DNA of 64,000 bases from Geobacteraceae bacterium (GTDB taxonomy: Bacteria > Desulfobacterota > Desulfuromonadia > Geobacterales > Geobacteraceae): assembly GCA_009773645.1 (NCBI GenBank), contig WSYB01000016.1:1-64000 (forward strand), read 5' to 3'. Positions 59,266-64,000 of this stretch are shown one piece after another. Position 1 is the stretch's first letter. The number at the start of each line of letters is the position of its first letter. The translations under genes and the position numbers were made by a program. The notes under the pieces are model-generated. The model searched no databases, was not told the origin of the DNA, and saw only the letters and a list, made by a program, of their open reading frames with translations.

Positions 59266-61929
59266 ATGGCTGCAAAGTATGTCTACTTCTTCGGCGCCGG
59301 CAAGGCCGAAGGGAACGCGGAAATGAAAAACCTGCTGGGGGGAAAGGGGGCCAACCTGGCTGAAATGACCAGTATCGGACTCCCCGTACCTGCCGGATTT
59401 ACGATTACCACCGAGGTTTGTACCGAGTTTTACAAGAACGAACGTAACTATCCGGCCGGCCTCAAGGAAGAGGTGGAAGCGAACCTCCGGAAGGTCGAGG
59501 AACTCATGGGGAAAAAATTCGGCGACCCCGAGAATCCGCTCCTCGTGTCGGTCCGCTCCGGCGCCAGGGCCTCCATGCCCGGCATGATGGATACCATCCT
59601 GAACCTGGGATTGAATGACACCACCGTTCAGGGGATCATCAGGCAGAGCAAGGACGAGCGCTTTGCCTACGACGCCTACCGCCGCTTTGTGCAGATGTAT
59701 TCCGATGTGGTGATGGGGATGCACAAGGATGTTCTCGAACATCTCCTGGAGAACAAGAAGGAGGAGAAGGGGGTTCATCTCGACACCGACCTGACCGCGG
59801 CGGACTGGAAGGAACTGGTGGGGCAATTCAAGGCGAATATTCGGGAAACCCTGGGGAAGGATTTCCCGGAAGACCCTCATGAACAGCTGTGGGGGGCCAT
59901 CGGGGCGGTCTTCGGCTCCTGGATGAATCCGCGCGCCATTACCTACCGCAAGCTCACCAATATCCCGGCCGAATGGGGGACTGCGGTCAACGTCCAGTCC
60001 ATGGTCTTCGGCAACATGGGTAATGACTGCGCCACCGGCGTTGCCTTTACCCGCGACCCGTCCACCGGTGAGAACTATTTCTACGGCGAGTACCTGGTGA
60101 ATGCCCAGGGGGAGGACGTGGTGGCAGGCATCCGCACCCCCCAGCCGATCAACAAGTCGCAGAAAAACGAATGCTCCCTCCCTTCCATGGAGGAAGTGCT
60201 TCCCGAGTGCTACCAGCAGCTCGTTCAGATCCGCGGCATCCTGGAAAGGCATTACAAGGACATGCAGGATATCGAGTTCACCATCGAGAAGGGCAAGCTC
60301 TACATGCTCCAGACGAGAAACGGCAAGCGGACCGCCAATGCGGCCATAAAGGTCGCCGTGGACATGGTGAAAGAGGGGTTGATCGACGAGAAGACCGCAG
60401 TGTTGCGCGTGGCTCCGTCCCAGTTGGACCAGCTGCTCCACCCTTCCCTCGACCCGAAGGCCAAGAAGAAGGTGATTGCCAAGGGGCTTCCTGCCTCTCC
60501 CGGCGCGGCCAGCGGGGAGGTGGTGTTTACCGCGGACGAGGCGGAGGCCGCCGCCAAGATAGGCCTCAAGGTGATCCTGGTCCGGGTGGAGACCTCCCCC
60601 GAGGATATCCACGGCATGCATGCGGCCCAGGGAATTTTGACCGCCCGTGGCGGGATGACTTCCCATGCGGCGGTCGTTGAGCGCGGCATGGGGAAATGCT
60701 GCGTGGCCGGGTGCGGCGATGTCAAGGTTAACTATGCCGCAGAGCAGTTTGCCGCCAACAACGGCGTGGTGGTGAAGAAGGGGGACGTGATCACCCTGGA
60801 CGGCTCCACCGGCGAGGTGATGCTCGGAGAGGTGGCGACGGTGCCGCCGCAGCTCACCGGTGATTTCGGCATCCTCATGGGGTGGGTGGACACGTTCAGG
60901 AAGCTCAAGGTCCGGACCAACGCCGATACCCCCAATGACTCCCGCGTGGCACGGGAATTCGGCGCCGAAGGGATCGGACTGTGCCGCACCGAGCACATGT
61001 TCTTCGAGGCCGACCGGATCGCCGCTGTTCGGGAGATGATCCTGGCCGAGGACCTGGAAGGGCGCCAAAAGGCGCTGGCCAAGATTCTCCCCATGCAGAA
61101 GGGTGATTTTATCGGCATTTTCCGCGAGATGAAGGGTCTTCCCGTCACCATCAGGCTCCTCGACCCGCCGCTTCACGAATTCCTCCCCCAGGAGGAGAAG
61201 GATATAGAGGCGCTGGCCAAGACCATGGGGGTTTCTCCGCAGGCACTGAGAAACAAGGTGGAGTTCCTCCACGAATTCAACCCGATGCTCGGCCACCGCG
61301 GCTGCCGCCTCGGGCTGACGTACCCGGAAATTTACGAGATGCAGGTGCGGGCCATCATGGAAGCGGCCTGTGAACTGATCAAAAACGAGGGCTTCACCAT
61401 TGTGCCGGAAATCATGATCCCGCTCGTGGCGGTTGTTGAAGAGCTGAAAAAGTTGCGGGAAAACACCGTCAAAGTCTGCGAAGAAGTGATAGCCGGCTAC
61501 GGGGTGAAGATAGAGTACCTGATCGGCACCATGATCGAACTCCCCCGTGCCGCCCTCACTGCCGACGCGATTGCCACGGAGGCGGATTTCTTCTCCTTCG
61601 GCACCAACGACCTGACCCAGACCACCTTCGGCCTCTCCCGCGACGATTCGGGCAAGTTCCTCCCCTTCTACGTGGAGAGCGGTCTTTTGCCCGAAGACCC
61701 GTTTGTCTCCCTGGACCAGGATGGGGTCGGCCTCCTTGTCAGGATGGGATGCGAAAAAGGACGTTCCACCCGTCCCGACATCAAGCTCGGCATCTGTGGC
61801 GAACACGGCGGCGACCCCTCGTCGGTCATCTTCTGCCACAAAGTGGGGCTCGACTATGTTTCCTGTTCGCCGTTCCGTGTTCCCATAGCCCGTTTGGCCG
61901 CGGCCCATGCGGCGCTGGGGGAGAAGTAA
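59266..61929 (+). CDS. ppdK: Pyruvate phosphate dikinase
   Basis: 887 residues. The N-terminal ATP-grasp part starts [23 protein letters not shown]. The swivelling phospho-His domain has [21 protein letters not shown], and the C-terminal PEP/pyruvate barrel holds [22 protein letters not shown] and [11 protein letters not shown]. It interconverts ATP, Pi and pyruvate with AMP, PPi and PEP. In an acetate-grown anaerobe it serves gluconeogenesis. GAGGAGGAG precedes the ATG. Confidence 0.97.
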   Translation: MAAKYVYFFGAGKAEGNAEMKNLLGGKGANLAEMTSIGLPVPAGFTITTEVCTEFYKNERNYPAGLKEEVEANLRKVEELMGKKFGDPENPLLVSVRSGARASMPGMMDTILNLGLNDTTVQGIIRQSKDERFAYDAYRRFVQMYSDVVMGMHKDVLEHLLENKKEEKGVHLDTDLTAADWKELVGQFKANIRETLGKDFPEDPHEQLWGAIGAVFGSWMNPRAITYRKLTNIPAEWGTAVNVQSMVFGNMGNDCATGVAFTRDPSTGENYFYGEYLVNAQGEDVVAGIRTPQPINKSQKNECSLPSMEEVLPECYQQLVQIRGILERHYKDMQDIEFTIEKGKLYMLQTRNGKRTANAAIKVAVDMVKEGLIDEKTAVLRVAPSQLDQLLHPSLDPKAKKKVIAKGLPASPGAASGEVVFTADEAEAAAKIGLKVILVRVETSPEDIHGMHAAQGILTARGGMTSHAAVVERGMGKCCVAGCGDVKVNYAAEQFAANNGVVVKKGDVITLDGSTGEVMLGEVATVPPQLTGDFGILMGWVDTFRKLKVRTNADTPNDSRVAREFGAEGIGLCRTEHMFFEADRIAAVREMILAEDLEGRQKALAKILPMQKGDFIGIFREMKGLPVTIRLLDPPLHEFLPQEEKDIEALAKTMGVSPQALRNKVEFLHEFNPMLGHRGCRLGLTYPEIYEMQVRAIMEAACELIKNEGFTIVPEIMIPLVAVVEELKKLRENTVKVCEEVIAGYGVKIEYLIGTMIELPRAALTADAIATEADFFSFGTNDLTQTTFGLSRDDSGKFLPFYVESGLLPEDPFVSLDQDGVGLLVRMGCEKGRSTRPDIKLGICGEHGGDPSSVIFCHKVGLDYVSCSPFRVPIARLAAAHAALGEK

Positions 61930-62087
61930 AAATGTTTTGCGCCACTCACCTGCTTAACCGTTTCTAAAATTATCGGCTTGACACGCTCCGGGGAAAGGTG
62001 TAAATACGGGACAAAGTTTGTATACGGATTTACAGCGGGCTCCGGAGTCGGCCCTTCATATGGACACGTTACAGGAGGGAGCAGGAA

Positions 62088-62288
62088 ATGGCGCAAGGTG
62101 TGGTGAAATGGTTTAACGACAGCAAGGGATTCGGGTTCATCGAGCAGGAAAACGGCGCGGATGTGTTCGTGCACTTTTCCTCCATAACCGGGGATGGGTT
62201 TAAATCCCTTGCGGAGGGACAGGCGGTAACGTTTGATGTGGTTCAGGGCGCCAAAGGGTTGCAGGCGGCCAATGTAACGAAACTGTAA
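62088..62288 (+). CDS. Cold-shock domain protein
   Basis: 66 residues: [16 protein letters not shown] (RNP1 KGFGFI), DVFVHFSSI (RNP2) and [18 protein letters not shown] standard CspA-type single-stranded nucleic-acid-binding barrel. A leader of more than 80 bases and the GGAGGGAG site are in keeping with regulation by RNA structure. Closely followed by a strong terminator. Confidence 0.95.
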   Translation: MAQGVVKWFNDSKGFGFIEQENGADVFVHFSSITGDGFKSLAEGQAVTFDVVQGAKGLQAANVTKL

Positions 62289-62305
62289 AGATGATGGGAA
62301 GAGAC

Positions 62306-62336
62306 GAAGCCCCGGTAACCCCGGGGCTTTTTTATT
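62306..62336 (+). terminator. Terminator of the cold-shock gene
   Basis: AGCCCCGG pairs with CCGGGGCT around a short loop, followed by TTTTTTATTTT. Confidence 0.88.
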
Positions 62337-62352
62337 TTGCAGGAGGGGAGCC

Positions 62353-62580
62353 ATGAGGAAGACTGTAGCGATAATGCTGGTACTGGCGGCGCTTATTACG
62401 GGGGGGTGCGCCGGGGACAAGGGGAAGGAGCTGTTTGAGACGGCCCAGTTCGAGGAGAAGCAGGGGAACCGCCCCCACGCAGTCCAACTCTACGCGGAGA
62501 TCGTGAAGAAGTATCCCGGCAGCGAGCTCGCCAAAAAGGCGGAGGAACGGCTTTCCGTCTTGAAAGGCGGTGAGAAGTGA
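62353..62580 (+). CDS. Small TPR-like lipoprotein
   Basis: 75 residues. Lipoprotein signal with ITGGC (Cys 19), then one TPR-like helix pair (AQFEEKQGNRPHAVQLYAEIVKKYPGSELAKKAEERL) as in the end of YfgC- or CpoB-type repeats. AGGAGGGGAG precedes the ATG. It is only 21 bases before the radical SAM gene, so co-transcription is likely. Function unknown. Confidence 0.75.
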   Translation: MRKTVAIMLVLAALITGGCAGDKGKELFETAQFEEKQGNRPHAVQLYAEIVKKYPGSELAKKAEERLSVLKGGEK

Positions 62581-62601
62581 GAAGCAAGTAGAGGATGCCC
62601 C

Positions 62602-63483
62602 ATGCTGAACTATGTTGAACCGGTCTTCCGTCCCCCCAGTGAGGCGCGCAGCCTCATTTTCCAGATCACCATCGGCTGTTCCCAGAACCACTGCGCCTTC
62701 TGCGGCATGTACAAGGGGAAGCGGTTCCGCATCAGGCCGGTGGCGGAGGTTATTGCCGAGATCGACTCCATTGCGGCCCGCTTCCGTCACCATGTGGACC
62801 GGGTCTTCCTGGCGGACGGCGATGCCCTCGTCTACCCCTTTGAAGGTCTCGTGCAGATACTTGACCGGCTGGCCGCGGCCTTTCCCAACCTCACACGGGT
62901 CGGCTCCTATGCCTCACCCAAAAGCCTCACCACCAAAAGCCTAGACGATCTGGGGGTTCTTAGGGATAAAAAGCTGCGGATAGTGTACTTCGGCCTGGAA
63001 TCGGGGGACGATGTAACTTTGAAAGCCGTGAATAAAGGATTCACTGCTGCGGAGATGGCGACAGAGGCTGCCAAGGCGCGCAAGGCGGGGATGAAGCTCT
63101 CGGTCACCGCCATCCTGGGGCTTGCCGGAAGGGAGCGCACTCTTGAGCATGCCCGTGAGACCGCCTCCTGGGTAAACGGGGTGAACCCGGAATACTTCTC
63201 CCTGTTAACCCTTTTCCATCGCCACAATGACGGCTTTATCCGCACCTTGAGCCAGTGCACGCGGGGGGAGCTCCTCCTCGAAGCGCGGGAGATGGTGGTC
63301 CATCTACACCCAGGCAGGACCATCCTCCGCAGCAACCACGTTTCCAACTTTTTGAACCTTGCCGGGAGCTATCCCAAGGACCGGGAGCGGCTCGTTGCCG
63401 ATGTTGATGCGGCGATTGCCCATGCGCGGCGGATTCCCGGTTACTGGGACGATGTGCCGGTCTATGAGGAGGAGTATTATTGA
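62602..63483 (+). CDS. Radical SAM protein
   Basis: 293 residues. TIGCSQNHCAFCGMYKGKRFRIR holds a C-x4-C-x2-C cluster, one residue longer than the classic CxxxCxxC; this spacing occurs in a branch of HemN-like radical SAM proteins. FLADGDALVYP and YFGLESGDDVTL fit the SAM-binding barrel. No HemN C-terminal domain. The reaction is not known. Confidence 0.85.
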   Translation: MLNYVEPVFRPPSEARSLIFQITIGCSQNHCAFCGMYKGKRFRIRPVAEVIAEIDSIAARFRHHVDRVFLADGDALVYPFEGLVQILDRLAAAFPNLTRVGSYASPKSLTTKSLDDLGVLRDKKLRIVYFGLESGDDVTLKAVNKGFTAAEMATEAAKARKAGMKLSVTAILGLAGRERTLEHARETASWVNGVNPEYFSLLTLFHRHNDGFIRTLSQCTRGELLLEAREMVVHLHPGRTILRSNHVSNFLNLAGSYPKDRERLVADVDAAIAHARRIPGYWDDVPVYEEEYY

Positions 63484-63510
63484 ATAACGCCCTAAGGGGA
63501 AGTCTACGGG

Positions 63511-63526
63511 GTCATGTTTGACATTT
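63511..63526. repeat. Left arm of an inverted repeat downstream of the radical SAM gene
   Basis: GTCATGTTTGACATTT, whose exact complement occurs at 63624-63639 and again at 63675-63690. It therefore could pair with either copy of the 51-bp duplication. Confidence 0.9.
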
Positions 63527-63603
63527 AAACATTAAGACAGCCAAGCGGCGCGAAGGTTGGAAAAAACGGCGAAGGAGATGAAACCGGTGGCGGAAAAGGC
63601 CCG

Positions 63604-63705
63604 CATGCTTCTGACGAATCTTCAAATGTCAAACATGACCCTCTGTAGTTCTTCCATGCTTCTGACGAATCTTCAAATGTCAAACATGACCCTCTGTAGT
63701 TCTTC
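63604..63705. repeat. 51-bp perfect tandem duplication
   Basis: 63604-63654 and 63655-63705 are identical. Each holds CATGCTTCTGACGAATC, the inverted-repeat arm AAATGTCAAACATGAC and CCTCTGTAGTTCTTC. No gene is encoded here. The frame on the minus strand only repeats the duplicated peptide. Confidence 0.95.
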
Positions 63706-63726
63706 AAGAGTGGTGATAACGTTTTG

Positions 63727-64000
63727 TTAAGCAGCGCGTACACGTTTTCTGCTTTGCGGTAGCAGTTTAATGAGTCCCCGCAGGGCAGAGTTGACGGTCT
63801 TCGAGTCTGGGAAATAGTTCCTGACATCTTCGTCAAGTAAAATGGCTCCCTTTTCGGGAATGAACTTATGAATTATAGTCGTTCCATCTTCATGATGCAC
63901 CTTGACAGTGTATCCTTTATTGCTGGCAACATGGTGTTTGCCGCGGATCCCTCCGGAGAAGTCGACCGGTTTGATTTCATCGGTATTAATTGCCTTCTTC
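63727..64000 (-). CDS. Partial antitoxin-like protein, runs off the right edge
   Basis: On the minus strand the frame is open from the window edge (codons from 63999) to a TAA at 63727-63729, giving at least 90 residues. It reads KKAINTDEIKPVDFSGGIRG, then a strand-rich KHHVASNKGYTVKVHHEDGT and the end LLDEDVRNYFPDSKTVNSAL RGLIKLLP with a basic tail. The DEDV...FPDSK.VN.ALR pattern is common in small antitoxin-like proteins. The start lies beyond the window. Confidence 0.65.
   Translation of the reverse strand, partial: KKAINTDEIKPVDFSGGIRGKHHVASNKGYTVKVHHEDGTTIIHKFIPEKGAILLDEDVRNYFPDSKTVNSALRGLIKLLPQSRKRVRAA

Noticed and set aside
59011-61908. A 965-codon open frame on the minus strand opposite ppdK
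   Set aside because: Low-complexity His/Gly/Leu/Pro composition typical of the antisense of a GC-rich gene; ppdK is unmistakable.
63525-63836. 103-codon minus-strand frame with a repeated peptide
   Set aside because: The repeat is simply the 51-bp tandem duplication read through; no start signal.

Overview
The window looks like a chromosomal segment from a Geobacter-type member of the Desulfuromonadia (Geobacter/Geotalea group). The signs are hexaheme c-type cytochromes of the c7-domain kind, a CIRCE operator in front of rpoH, pyruvate phosphate dikinase, a sulfur-assimilation and homocysteine cluster built around a ThiS-like carrier, and many deltaproteobacterial-looking intergenic repeats. 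The genus is inferred from gene content; no alignment was run.

Layout. 1-2.1 kb: a VapBC-like pair, a membrane protein, a CAP-domain protein and a vapC remnant. 2.4-4.0 kb: four tiny cysteine-rich proteins. 4.0-14.2 kb (minus): a hypothetical protein, a response-regulator/PATAN/J-like/TPR protein, mltG, plsY, a MauE-like and a rhodanese protein, copA, two AI-2E-family permeases and a UPF0158 protein. 14.3-19.1 kb: lpxH, a cysteine-cluster protein, a transpeptidase, a YihY-like protein and a YtxH/DUF948 pair. 19.6-25.4 kb (plus): five tightly packed genes for exported proteins, ending in an OmpA-domain protein; I do not recognise this set. 26.2-36.5 kb (minus): sulfur genes in two blocks. One holds a promoter, sulfite reductase, TusA, an unknown protein, a sulfate-type transporter and cysH-cysD-cysN. 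The other holds a SAM-I riboswitch, metY, a ThiS-like carrier ending GGGN, a ThiF-like activator and a JAMM protease. Together they describe sulfate to sulfide to protein thiocarboxylate to homocysteine. 36.7-44.8 kb: rpoH, ilvE, clpB and two hexaheme cytochrome genes, one broken by a 10-bp tandem duplication. 45.1-53.1 kb (plus): ispE, tRNA-Gln, prs, rplY, pth, ychF, rpsF-rpsR-DUF2232-rplI and sppA. 53.3-64 kb: mutM (minus), a toxin-antitoxin islet framed by a perfect 32-bp direct repeat, glyQ-glyS, ppdK, a cold-shock protein, a small lipoprotein, a radical SAM protein and a partial gene at the right edge.

The most unusual feature is not a gene. Many short intercistronic gaps, including most of those in the sulfur operons, are filled by hairpin-forming arrays of imperfect 6-9 bp units (mostly heptamers). 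The unit differs from place to place, but the two arms within one place often match each other. A second element family, with arms specific to each locus around a conserved core, occurs after ychF and before ppdK.
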